Positions 44,628 through 55,174 of a stretch of DNA of 64,000 nt are shown here, in pieces. The translations under genes and the position numbers were made by a program. Numbering within the stretch: position 1 is the first letter of the stretch; the number at the start of each line of letters is the position of its first letter. The stretch is taken from assembly GCF_031143425.1 (NCBI RefSeq), contig NC_090445.1:1575332049-1575396048 (forward strand), read 5' to 3'. Under the pieces are notes generated by a model. The model saw nothing but the letters and a program-made list of their open reading frames with translations. It was not told the origin of the DNA and did not search any database. The stretch comes from Pleurodeles waltl. Taxonomy: Eukaryota; Chordata; Amphibia; Caudata; Salamandridae.

Positions 44628-45080
44628 CAACTCCTCCGCTACGCCGGAGAAGCATCACCCCCCCACCAGCAACTGCTAAACTTAATATTATTTTATTGTA
44701 AAAGGGGCAGGGCCTTGGGCTGTGACGAGCATGGAGGGTGAGTGCACAGCACTCCTCAGTGCGCATGTATATTTGTCCAGCCGTCTCGGGCCGGCCAAAC
44801 ATATATACTCACTAGGCTCTCTCCAACCCGGCACTGCGTTGCCAGGTTGGAGACATCAGGCAGAGACTTCCACTGTGCCTCGCAGTGCGCTGGCTTGCTG
44901 CTCCGGCCAATCCGAATGCTGCTGTCATGCTGCCAACAGCATAACAGTGACATTTGGATTGGCCGCAGGGCAGGCTGGAAGCCTGTGCCTGCAGCTGCAG
45001 TGAAGGCATAGGAGCAGCGCAGTGGTAGCTGCGGCGGCCAATTTGGTAAGTGTTTTTATTAATTTTTCTCACCACCCCCC
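44628..45080 (+). repeat. Foldback repeat family, copy B
   Basis: Ordered block match to the complement of 19945-20403: CTCCTCCGCTACGCCGG end, T/A-rich stretch, GGGGCAGGGCC, then inverted GGCCAATCC / GGATTGGCC words around CATGCTGCCAACAGCAT, and GCCTGTGCCTGCAG. The copies have diverged. Non-coding. Confidence 0.7.
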
Positions 45081-46299
45081 TGCCATGTGCTGCTCTGCCC
45101 CTTAAATGCACCGCAAGCTGCTCCTGCCAAGTCCTCTCTAAGATTAATAAAATGTTTGCAATCAACAATGAATGCACTGTCTCAAGCAAGACCTAGAGTG
45201 TGGGGCAAGTTTAAAGAGAGTCCACAAAAATTACTTCACTGAATCCAGCTTTCTAATTATACAATCCACACTAAGTCAACACATGCTCAAAAAATCCAAG
45301 ATCTTTTCCTTAGGGCCATACATTTAAGGTTGCCACCTGGTTGGGTTTAAAATTGACATGACAGCAATTTAATTTCCTGTTACTAAAAAAAATAGGAAAA
45401 TCACCTAAAAATGACTTCATAAAAAATTCTACTTAAGAATCACTTTTGGGCCACTGCAGAATATTAAAACGTGAACAGATGGCTGGTGGTTTTCTCTGAG
45501 AAAGTGGCAACTCTACATACTTTCAATGTTGTAGAAATATCTTTAGAATTATCTACACATTAGTAATCCGAAATGTGCTCACTCCTTTTATTGTTCAATA
45601 CCAAGTGGTTCTATTTCCTCTTTCATAGTACCATTCGGCTAAATATATATTTAGCATCCATTTAATACACACACTTAGGCGCCAACATGCACTAAATATT
45701 TTGTTTTCCAGAGCGGTACATTTCACAGACAGCCTCCACTCTGAGCAGACCTGAGGCATTCAGATTTGTAGGTGTGAATTCCCCTGGACTCAGCACCAGA
45801 TCTACCAGTCCTGTGTCAGTGACACTGGGCAGCATGGAGTGTTCCAGCGGCTCGAGTTGAGATAACCCCTTAGCCGATTAGGTGAACTCTCTTTGGGACA
45901 TAGAGTTTGACACTCATTTGACTAGTGTAAAAGGCGATTCATTAGGGCTGGATTGCTCATTATAATACAACATCAACATAAACTGGAACTTTAAATGACC
46001 AACATTTTATCCTCACCCTTTGGAACTCCCCCCATCTTCCATTCTCACTTCCATCCCCCCACTTTTGCCTCTGTTTATCCAGTCTCCACTTCCATTCCCC
46101 AACACATCCCCCTTTTCCTTTGGTCTCCTGTCTGAATCGGGCATCTCCCACTCTGTCATCCTTCACCTGGTTCTTTTTCTCCCCTGGAAGGGTGGCCAGG
46201 CCCGTATCTGACTCTCCACCCTTCCCCATCAACTGCCTCTCAGCACAAACCCCCTGGGCGTTTTGCTGCCCCACCAGCGAAACCCACTGCAACACATCA
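45081..46299. other. No supported gene; may include the 3' end of the Ngaro-like element
   Basis: AT-rich to about 45700. From about 45960 the minus strand has an open charged tail (Lys/Gly-rich) in line with the hydrolase gene, with no domain. Confidence 0.35.
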
Positions 46300-46315
46300 T
46301 AGTCCTTAAGCAGAC

Positions 46316-46912
46316 TCACTGCGCCCCAGTTTCTCTCCCCACAAATTTGCCACCAAAAAAACAGAGCTCCAACATGTAACGCGCATTCCCCATTTCTGAC
46401 AAATGCACTCCGTCATCTCTGAAGAGCACCTGTTCCTCCTCCTTAATCCCTTCGTTAGTCAGCACCTTAATATCATGTGCCCAACAGAAAACCCTCATAG
46501 CCCAATTTACCTTCCTCCGAGCCCTTTCAATAGCCCCATGTTTCATTGCCTCTCTCCAGGGCATAAACTCGGTCCATACCAGACATGTTCCATGCAGATT
46601 GTGCTATAGCAATGCCAGATCATGCTGCATGTGTTGCAGTAGGGTGAGCCCTGATAGCCGTACCAGATCGTTTTCACCCAGGTGTAATACTAGCACATTC
46701 GGACATCCCCACGTCGGCATGATCGATGTTATAAAAGGAAGCAAATTGCCCCACCTCAACACTTTGTGGCAGTTACTTGGGAGTCCCAGTGAACGTCCAT
46801 AAACATGCTTTTCAGCATATTTTGCCACCCAGTGAATAAACAAATGCCTGACCAGCCATGTGACATCCTCGCTTTCCCTGGGCCACTCACGCAACCTGAA
46901 AGAAAAACACAA
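46316..46912 (-). pseudogene. Ngaro-associated SGNH hydrolase, catalytic Ser lost
   Basis: Two frames together cover the fold. 46604-46912 holds the strand-1 region TWLVRHLFIHWVAKY and block III PNVLVLHLGENDLVRL (GxND). 46316-46564 holds block V, FRDDGVHLSEMGNARY, with the DxxH pair. In the family, block I carries the nucleophile as GxS before FIHW. Here the bases give RHL, so both Gly and Ser are changed and an esterase is unlikely. A frameshift near 46580 separates the blocks. The enzyme's role in Ngaro elements is not known. Confidence 0.7.
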
Positions 46913-47013
46913 GTTTCAGAGTATACCAATAGTCTCCCTCCCCTCCCCAAACCAATCCCGCCCTTAAAGAAAAACCAACTCCTTTGCTCATGTACCTTGC
47001 ACCCCTCGAAACA

Positions 47014-49540
47014 ATCTCCCACCTCAAGCCCTCACATATCGCTCACAACATTTTGACCTCCACCTCCCAATCCGCCTGATTCGGTCCCAGTCCCACCCCA
47101 AACGTGCTGCTGCTGTTGCTGCACCAATCCTGAAAGAATGAGTACCAAAATGACTCGCCTGTCATCCAATCCGCCTCAAAGCCATTCTCAAAACTGACAG
47201 CAACTGAAATGTTGTAAGCTTCTTTCCGTTCCGTGATAAAAAACACTCCACCCTTTTCCAACCCCATGCTTCCTGAAACTGTCCCATTGTAACACTGGAC
47301 ATGCATCCACATCACCCCCTCTGTCCAACCATACCCATTTTCCCCAACCCTGCTGATCTTTTTTTGACCATCTCTGCCAAATACCCAGACGCTCACCATG
47401 CCAGCGCACCTCCCCCTCTTTCACACCAAAAGCCTTCCCCAAGCCCAACAATTCAGACACCAGGAAAGCCCCAAAAAACATCCACACAATGCACAAGCGA
47501 AAAAGCGCCACTTCATGTGCTTCCACACAACACACTGGCAGTACATGCAATACTTCGAGAAGCAAATCAAACGTAATGGCCTCCCGCACTACACTACTCA
47601 ACCAACCCCAATCTTTCCTTCCCCCAACCTTTCAACATTTTCCCCAAAATATCGTCTTTCACTGGATCCCAGCCAAAAAGCAGCTTCCCATAAAATGACA
47701 CTCCTGCCAACTTGCCACCAATCGTGGCTGGCAATAAGCCTTTCTTAATCAGAAATAATACAAAACGCAACACTCGAGCCTCAAGAGCTCCCTGTTCCTG
47801 CCTCCAAACATGCCCTATGAAAACCTCAAATCCTGAAACGCCAACTATGCTAGATGATAGCTTTCTCAAGTGGATTCCACTTGTGACATCTCCACCAGTC
47901 TCATGACCATCACGCCCCCCACTCCCAAATGTCTGCGGGACCGCTGCCCTGTGCTCCTCTGCGCCTGGTGCCAAGTTGCGGAAACGCTTACACTGTGAAT
48001 GAGACAGGGAATCTGCAGTAGAATTGTTGACCCCTGGGGTATGCGCAGCCATAAATATTATATTCATAGTCAAGCAGCGAAGCATGAACCTCCTCATTAA
48101 ACACAATACCCTGAGTACCCTTGCTCGCTTTCTGTTCACCAAGTCAACCACTGTCAAGTTATCTACATGAAACATTACTGTCCTGTTGGCCAGCTCGTCC
48201 CCCCACACTGACAATGCCACTAGTAGCGGAACAAATTCCAGGAACTCAATGCTCCTGCTCTGTTTCAACCATTGCTCAGGCCACGCCTCCGCGAACCACC
48301 ACCAATCCTAAAAAAGGCCAAAGCCAGAGGCACCTGCCATGTCTGAAAAAACGTGCACCTGCCACACACTGTCTTCTTCCCAAAAGGACATGGAGACCCC
48401 ATTTAATTGTGTCAAGATAAGTTCCCAGACTGTAATGTCCTCCCTCAAACCCATTGTCAGACATCGCCAAACCCATACTTCTGCAGAACGTCCTATCTCC
48501 CCGGACCACCCTGTATGCAAAGTTGAGGAAACCCAGCAGTTGTTGTGCCATGCGTAGTTCGATCTTTTGTCGCAGCCTGATCTGTTGCAAAAATTTTAAG
48601 ATTTCTTCAACCTTCTCCACCGGCAGATTTTCCATAAAAGCCACTGTGTCCAGCTCAACGCCTAGAAAGGTCAGCACACAGCTTGGGCCTTCCATTTTCT
48701 CCGGAGCCAGGGACACCCCTAACTCCAGAGCCAAACGTTCAAAACACTGTAACACCCTACCACATGATCCAGATCCTGGCTTACCCACAAAAAGGAAATC
48801 ATCCAAGTAGTGTGACAAAATCTGATGCCCACTCACCTGCACAAAAACCCACTGCAGGAAGGTACTGAAAGCCTCAAAAAGTGCACAGGAAATCGCGCAA
48901 CCCATGGGCAGCACTCTGTCCACATATACGGCCCCACCCAGTTGCATCCCCAGCAAAGAGAAATCCTCAGGATGGATAGGTAACAGTCGGAAAGCTGCCT
49001 TGATGTTGCACTTAGCCAACTCTGCACCGATGCCGCATCCCCTGATGAGCCGAATGATGTCATTCACTGAGGCGTACGCAACCCGTGTATCTTCTGGCGC
49101 AATTAAGTCATTCACCGACGCCCCTTCTGGCCATGACAAATGGAGTATGAGTCGGAACTCCCCTTTGCTCTTTTTGAGGGCCAAACCCAAGGGTGAAATC
49201 ATCAAGTCTTCCATAGGCCACTCGTAAAAGGGGCCCCCATTCTGCCCTCTGCCACCTCCTTACTAAATTTTGTCGCTACCACATCAGGCATGTGTTTTGC
49301 AGACCGCAAATGGTCAGCCCATCTCTTTGCTCGCGGCTTCTGGTAACCTACCTGGAAACCTTCCTCGAAATCCCACTCCAATTTATGTGCCATGCCCGTA
49401 TCCAGGTAAATGGCAACCAGGGCAGTAACCTGACCAACTTCATTGGAGTAGGTGCCTTTTGGCCCAGGAGTGCCCTGTCCCTCTCTGCCCCTGGTAGATC
49501 TCCACTGTTCTGCCAGATTGGCGAGTGAAAAACATTGCAT
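47014..49540 (-). pseudogene. Ngaro-like RT-RNase H-tyrosine recombinase, broken
   Basis: An upstream block (49202-49540) ends in KFSKEVAEGRMG and shifts frame into RT at 49214. RT has FRLILHLSWPEGASVND, then CNIKAAFRLLPIHPEDF and the YLDDFLFVG box at about 48783-48809. The residue before IKAAF is Asn where the first catalytic Asp is expected. RNase H has MFHVDNLTVVDLVNRK (about 48180) and AAHTPGVNNSTADSLSH (about 48010-48060). Recombinase has GAFLVSELL near 47450, where Leu replaces the catalytic Arg. Its HSFRIGAAT (HxxR) and GRWRSKCCERYVRA, with the Tyr nucleophile, lie at about 47030-47130 in another frame, ending at a stop near 47030. Several frame changes make it inactive. Confidence 0.85.
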
Positions 49541-51109
49541 GACTGGGTGTCTCCCCCCACATTTGGAACATTCATGCTTAAATTTGCAGGGGTGTCTTGT
49601 TAAAAGCTAGGCACTGAGGAACGTTGCATAATACCCGCCCCTCCTTGAACGGGGCGTTGCTGAAAAGGCTTATAAACCACAGGTAGCCCACTAGTTGTGT
49701 GAGTTGACGCTGCAGAATGCGGAAATGCCATCCACTGCATCCATAACTCTGAGTCCACATCACCCAATGGCTGCACCGGGTTAACGCTCACTCTGGCCCT
49801 CAACTCCTCATCATAGCTCAACCATGCAAAACCCCCAAAGTGCATTTGGGCCTAGCGTATAATGTCCATATATTTAAACATGGCAAGAGCCCTGTCCGCG
49901 TTCTTTTTGCAGTAAATGCTAGCATAAATCAAAAAGGCAGAGGTCCAATTATCCATGGTTATTGGGACTCTAGGCCTAGGCGTCAGTTCCCACTCTTCCT
50001 CGTTAGAGACTTCCTTAGCTTGGATGTCCTTATGAAGGAGTTTAAATACGTCAACGATTTGTGTCTCCAAATTCTTTGCTTCAATCTTGTCTGCTACATG
50101 AGAGCCTAACGGCATGGCTAATCCCATATACGGGAGTCACTTCTTATGTCCATCCCCCTCCTTGGCGTCACCCTCAGTTCCCCCCCTGTCGCTGTCTCCC
50201 CTTCCCCACTTTGGGCCATTTGCTCCTTGTCCACCACCTGGTCCCTGCTGCCTACCTGTACCGCACCTGTACCGGGCGTGCTGTGTATTGAATCCTCCCC
50301 CACTCCAATAGACTTATATTGAGCCGTACAAGCCTTGCTCTGCCGGTCACTCCATGTTCTTGAGTTCCCGTTTCGTGCACTGGCTTGCACCCTTGACCCT
50401 CCTTGTGTGACCAGTCATGCGCCCAGGCACCAGCCTTCGACGCCTGCAAAACAGTAAGAGAAGGGGGGTTGTGCCGCTCCTGCACCCCTTCCCCCTCCCA
50501 TGCTCCGCACTCACCTCCTTCTCACAAATCTCCCCATCTTTCCAATCATCCAAATCTGCCTCATAATCCAGCTCCACAACATCCTCTTCTTCCATACCCC
50601 TTCATAATCAGCACCCTGAGCATCCACCCTTTCTCACTCTTCTTCCGCGTGAGTCCACCATAGCGTATGCCATGCATCTGTCTCGTGTGCCCCTGCGGTG
50701 TAGAGAAGGCTGCCAAAGACCCCTCCAGTGCTTCTGACCAACGACCTGGGGCTGAGTTGCGCCTCGTAGGTTTCACCACCTCACTGCCAGCCTCCGACGC
50801 TAGCTTTGACTTCCCGCACTGCACAGGGCCGTATCCGCCATGTGCGCCTATCACTCTGCCTGAGCCACCAGCTGCATCAGCCTCTTGTTCTCTACCCTTC
50901 TTCTCATGAGGAACCCACATCGAACTACCCTGCCTCGAACCGCGCCCTTCCCTATGATCCACACTACCTACCACTGACTTCTCTTTTGCCTGTCTGGGTC
51001 TCCCTTCTGCCTCCCCCCTCTCCTTGCATACCATTGCCAACCTTTCTTCCATCTTAGCTACCATCCGCCTCTGCTCTTGAATCCTGGCTTCTATATCCAC
51101 TGCTGACAT
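49400..51109 (-). pseudogene. Ngaro-like ORF1 (gag-like) with CCHC-type finger, broken
   Basis: The likely start is the ATG at 51107-51109. The first about 50 residues are a charged helix (EARIQEQRRMVAKMEERL). An acidic block, EEEDVVELDYEADLDDW, lies near 50540-50592. A conserved-looking core runs 50127-49700 (DNWTSAFLIYASIYCKKN, then YDEELRARVSVNPVQP), with a stop near 49855. A finger, HECSKCGGRHPVMQCF, lies at about 49524-49572. The order is that of the nucleic-acid-binding ORF1 of Ngaro elements. There are at least three frame changes. Confidence 0.65.
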
Positions 51110-51240
51110 GTTGCTGAGTCTCCCTCCCTGAACCTGTCCCCCACCCCTGCCTTGACCCCAGCTGTTCCCTTCTCCTCACCCCCCCTACTGCCTCCAAACT
51201 GCCCCCCAGGTGCACAACCACTGGGGCCTGCACCATTTTC

Positions 51241-52040
51241 CCTTTGCCCTTGTCCCTACTTTACCCAAATGACTTGCCTTTCCCCCTCACTGTGGCTTTT
51301 ATAGCAGCCACTGAAACGTCCAGAAGTTGCTCCATTCCTCCAATGCCCCCTGTCGTCAGCTCTACTCCCTGCTCCCCAAGCTTGGCATTAAGGCCCAGCC
51401 TGGGGGCCCCTCGCTGCCCTCCATCTGCTCCTCACTTCTGGGCCCCACCCCCCCATCCTGCCTCCAAATCAGGCTCCCCCCTTGATTGTGGAATCATATA
51501 TAAAGGGGATTTATAAAGGGGGTGGACGCGCTGCACCCCACCCCCTCCAACCTTCTTCCTAGCTCCCCATGATGGTGAGCGGCATGCGGCAACCACGGCC
51601 GCTATGCCGTGTGCCACAGCAATGTAGTGCGTGTCATACCTACCCAGGCCTGGTCGTGTACACCAGGCCTGAGTAGGTCAGCAATGACAGCCTCGCCAAT
51701 AACGCAAAGCATGGCCCGCACCGCCTCAACATCAGAGCCCATGGCCATGTTGTGCCAAGCTCTGTCCTGACCACCCTTCCCACCCCGGGACTGCCAACTT
51801 CAGCGCAGCGTGATGGGCTAGGGCAGAAGAGGCCAGCCCCACCCCCAGCTCTTCCCTATGTACCACACCCCCTTAGACACTCACCACCTGCCTCCTGCCC
51901 TATCCCCTTCATGGCTATCTCTTTCCAGCCCAGATGCTCCCACGGAGGGACTAGACAGCATCTGCTCTCCATGGGGCCCTACATAATGAGAGCACAGCGG
52001 TAGCAAGCCCAGCACCCCGATCTTAGGGACAGTCTAGATC
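51241..52040. other. Non-coding, possible 5' end of the Ngaro-like element
   Basis: CT-rich, with TATATAAAGGGG near 51497-51508 and an imperfect palindrome around CAGGCCTGG/CCAGGCCTG at about 51643-51672. No gene is supported. Confidence 0.35.
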
Positions 52041-52048
52041 CCAGACAG

Positions 52049-52357
52049 CAGTGCCTAATTTGTACTTGTTGTTTCCGGTACAGGGCACAGCACTTATTTT
52101 TCTAACTCAAGCATGTACTGTGAGCAAAAGACACATATGGGAAAGACGGAGGGAGAGAAAAACAAAAAAGTGTCACAAAGGGAGAAAGCAGAAAGCTGCA
52201 AGACTGAGCTAAAGGGTCAGGGAGTGGCTGTAAATGGATTGAAGAGGACCGAGATGGCTTCCGGATTACACCATGCTTTCACATCAAATTGCAGCATCCG
52301 CAGGTTTAAGAGGAGGTCTTTGGGCACGGCACGTTTTTATTTACAAATTAAGCAGTG
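52049..52357. mobile_element. hAT-type MITE (309 bp)
   Basis: The ends are CAGTGCCTAATTTG and, inverted, CACTGCTTAATTTG. The flanking 8-bp duplication differs at one base: CCAGACAG at 52041-52048 and CCAGAGAG at 52358-52365. Non-coding; related to 53258-53490. Confidence 0.7.
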
Positions 52358-52365
52358 CCAGAGAG

Positions 52366-53257
52366 CCACATTAGTGGTCTGCTGAGGTACATCTGGCCAT
52401 CAGTGACTAGTTGCCAAGTTTCTGAGAAAGAAAAATACCACCCATATAAATTTATTTTGTTATTATATACCATAGTGTGAATAGATGATATAGTGTCAGT
52501 ATTCTTTTTTATTTAATATAGCACTTCTGTTGAGATGGTTTGTTTTAATAGTCAAGAAGTTCAGAAAAGTCATACACACTGTTTTTATTCTGTATTTGTT
52601 TTACTGTGGGTTAATATGTAAATGGCAAAAATATAATTTCTGATGTTTTCTTCATTTTTTTATCTGTATTGGCATGAAAATGCCCACCAGACTGGTGGAA
52701 TACAGGCCATGTGGGAACCCTGTTGATGGCTGTGTACTGCACTGTCCATTTCACTCTTTTCTCAGTACCTGCCGGGAGGTATGTCTATTACACCCTAAAA
52801 GTGATGAGACAGGATCATGTCAGATATCACTAGGAGTGTAGCATAAACACATAAAATTACCCAGAAATTCTAGGAGATTAAGTGGAATAATGCAAAAAGA
52901 GTAATTCTGCAATAATTGCTAGTTTCCTAGTGCAAAATATACCCACTCTTCCAGAATGGACACGGGGATGCATTCTACGCTACGAAAAATTGTGCTAACT
53001 GCAACGATCATAAATAAAAATGTGCCTTTGTGGAAGGATTTTTTTCCCCCAATATTACTCTGAATTATGCAAGCAGGAGTAATTGCGTTATTATTGGTAA
53101 TTCTGTGTCAAGGAGTATTGTAGAATAACCAAAATTACTTCAACTACTTTGATTATTCTGGCATAATTGAAATTCTGCCCAAGCTAGCCATCATAATGAG
53201 GATGCTCATGAGCAACCCACTTTATTACTTTCAACATGTTATTTTCAGTCTTTACAT
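52366..53257. other. No supported gene
   Basis: AT-rich DNA with several AGTAATTCTG/TAATTCTGC-type words (52890-53180), perhaps decayed repeat. Confidence 0.4.
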
Positions 53258-53490
53258 TAGTGCTTAATTTGAGAAAGTGGTTGCTACTGGCACTCATTTT
53301 TATGGACCGGCTCTTATTTTTTCTGATCAGACATTTCTTGAGAGCAGGAAGGGGAAAAACACACAAAGGGGAAAGAAGGATGAAGAGAAAGACAGAAAAC
53401 CGTCACCAAGGGAGAAAAGAACCAGCAGGAGGGGGATAAAGGGGCCAACCAGCGGCGAGGTCTTTGGTCGTGGCTTGGACTGGAACACTA
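53258..53490. repeat. Truncated relative of the hAT MITE at 52049
   Basis: Begins AGTGCTTAATTTGAG and shares ordered words with 52049-52357 (GGTT-CT-CTGGCACTCATTTTT versus GGTTTCCGG-GGCACAGCACTTATTTTT; ACACA-GGGAAAG; GTCACAAAGGGAGAAA versus GTCACCAAGGGAGAAA). The right end is missing. Confidence 0.5.
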
Positions 53491-53611
53491 AGGGGAGGAT
53501 CAGGACCTACCAGAATATTCTCTGGGACCAAAGTGATGGAGGTGGAATGGTGAAGGTGCCCATGGGCCGATGTGGCGAGGGCACTGAAGGATCACAGAAT
53601 TACAGGCAGTG

Positions 53612-53856
53612 AAAAATGTGATGGGTGCTTTCCCACCTGACACCGCAACATTGCTGCTGGCTCGATTACAAGCCAGCGTCAATGTGGTGGCCTGTTTCCC
53701 GCTGGGCCAGCGGGTGGAAACCCTGTTTCCGCCCGCTGGCCCAGCGGGAAACTCATAATAGGGCCAGCGGGTGGTAAACCAGAGTGGCGATGTTCCTCCC
53801 TAAAGAGTTTGGTGGACGGCCTCCGCCGCCCGCCAAGCTCAAAATGTGGCCCCTAG
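53612..53856. repeat. Harbinger-like MITE fragment, family shared with 22205-22515
   Basis: Palindromic core of CCCGCTGGGCCAGCGGG and its repeats (about 53698-53752). Ends in CCGCCGCCCGCCAAGCTC followed by AAAATGTGGCCC. Non-coding. Confidence 0.6.
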
Positions 53857-53869
53857 TCCTCGAACTAGA

Positions 53870-54560
53870 ATGGATCTGGGGAGTTACAGTAAGTGAATCC
53901 CACCACTCCAGCTGACATAATCACTGTTTTTAGTAGGCGCTGGACGGAGGCTTGCAGCCTGAATAGTAAGAGCCATTCCAGACAGGACTGCTGCCCCCTG
54001 GCTGACTCGCGACACAAACGGAGTAGGATCTGGGGCACACACTGACTCCCAAGGAATGGCAAAGGGCACTTATACATGCACAAAAGGTCTCCTGCAATGC
54101 CTGTTTTCAATATATTCTACATAATATCCTCAATAGAGCGTATCTAAGACTCCACAGGTATCACGCCCCCTGCCCTCGCTGCCCAGCTCCCTGGCTGACA
54201 TACTACATATGTTTGGGGACTGTCCACTGGCAAGATAATTTTTGGGAAGCCGTTTGTGTGCTCGATATTCCTACGCGTGATGGGTCGGCAGGACCTCAAC
54301 AACGTAGACAGTTGTGTCTTGGGTATTTATAGTCGGGAACTAGTGAGGGGGGCACTACTAATTTAATTGATTTGGCTTGTTGCTGGCTCGGTGAGTGAGT
54401 GCGATGTGGTGGAAAGCGACAATACTTCCCGGGGCCTCACACTGGGAGAGTTAGAATCAGTAGTACTGAGGTGAGAGGAACTGTGTGGCCTACGCAGGCA
54501 CCCCATAGTGGCAGCCTGGGACAAACTAATTTATGCACTTCAGGCAGACCATGATACCTG
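53870..54560 (+). pseudogene. L1-like ORF2 C-terminal fragment
   Basis: Plus-strand words in shifting frames fit the L1 C-terminal region: a segment before 54060 (RIWGTH, LPRNGKGHLYMHK), then ILNRAYLRLHRYHAPCPRCP at about 54129-54188 with the start of a zinc-knuckle pattern. It is the opposite orientation to the LINE at 11890. Short and decayed; no 3' tail was found. Confidence 0.5.
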
Positions 54561-54779
54561 ACCACCATAACTTCTGATGAGGCCACCGGCATGGCGCAGG
54601 CTAGAGCATGGAGCTTCCCCTGGACTGCACTCCGACACTCCTATTAAAGTCAAGGTATGCCCGCCTGGGAAGCCACAAGCCACATTAAACTCTCACGATG
54701 CACTAACCCACATCAAGGACACAGGTTCGACGTTAATGTATCGTGTTATTATAGTTTTGCACTATTGCAAAGTCTCTGA
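54561..54779. other. Spacer before the Harbinger element
   Basis: No gene seen. Confidence 0.4.
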
Positions 54780-55120
54780 GGCTCATATTTATACTCTGTT
54801 TGCACCAGATTTGTGTCATTTTTGTATGCCAATCCAGCGCAAACTTAACTCCATATTTATACTTTGATGCTAGTCCCGTCTAGCGTCAAAAATATAGAGT
54901 TAACATCATTTTAAGGATGCATGAAACCACCTTGTGTCAATGAGATGCAAGGTAGGCGTTCCTGTCCAAAAAATAGCTCAAACACCCTAGCGCCATATTT
55001 ATCCAACAGGGCAAAAATGACGCACGGGTGGGAGGCGGACCCAAAAAATGACAATGATGACCCTGATTTGCGTCAAATTTGAATGCCTGTGTCAGAGCAG
55101 GTGTTAAAATGAGGCAAACA
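54780..55120 (+). repeat. Left terminal/subterminal region of the Harbinger element
   Basis: Shares with the MITE at 37562 the words CATATTTATACTCTG, TGCAAGGTAGGCGTTCC, CAAAAAATG and GCCTG-GTCAG-GCAGG-GTTA in the same order, so transposase from this element could recognise that MITE. Confidence 0.75.
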
Positions 55121-55174
55121 CACCACTACTTAAGGAAAACACACACAAGCAACATTACAAACCAACAGGACAAC

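Larger units (their letters stand above)
46300..51240 (-). mobile_element. Ngaro-like (DIRS order) retrotransposon with SGNH hydrolase
   Basis: On the minus strand the order is gag-like ORF1 (51109 to about 49400), RT-RNase H-tyrosine recombinase (about 49540 to 47014), then an SGNH-hydrolase-like gene (46912-46316). An added SGNH hydrolase after the recombinase is known from vertebrate Ngaro-type elements. Frames are broken in several places. Terminal split direct repeats were not resolved, so the outer limits are approximate. Confidence 0.85.
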
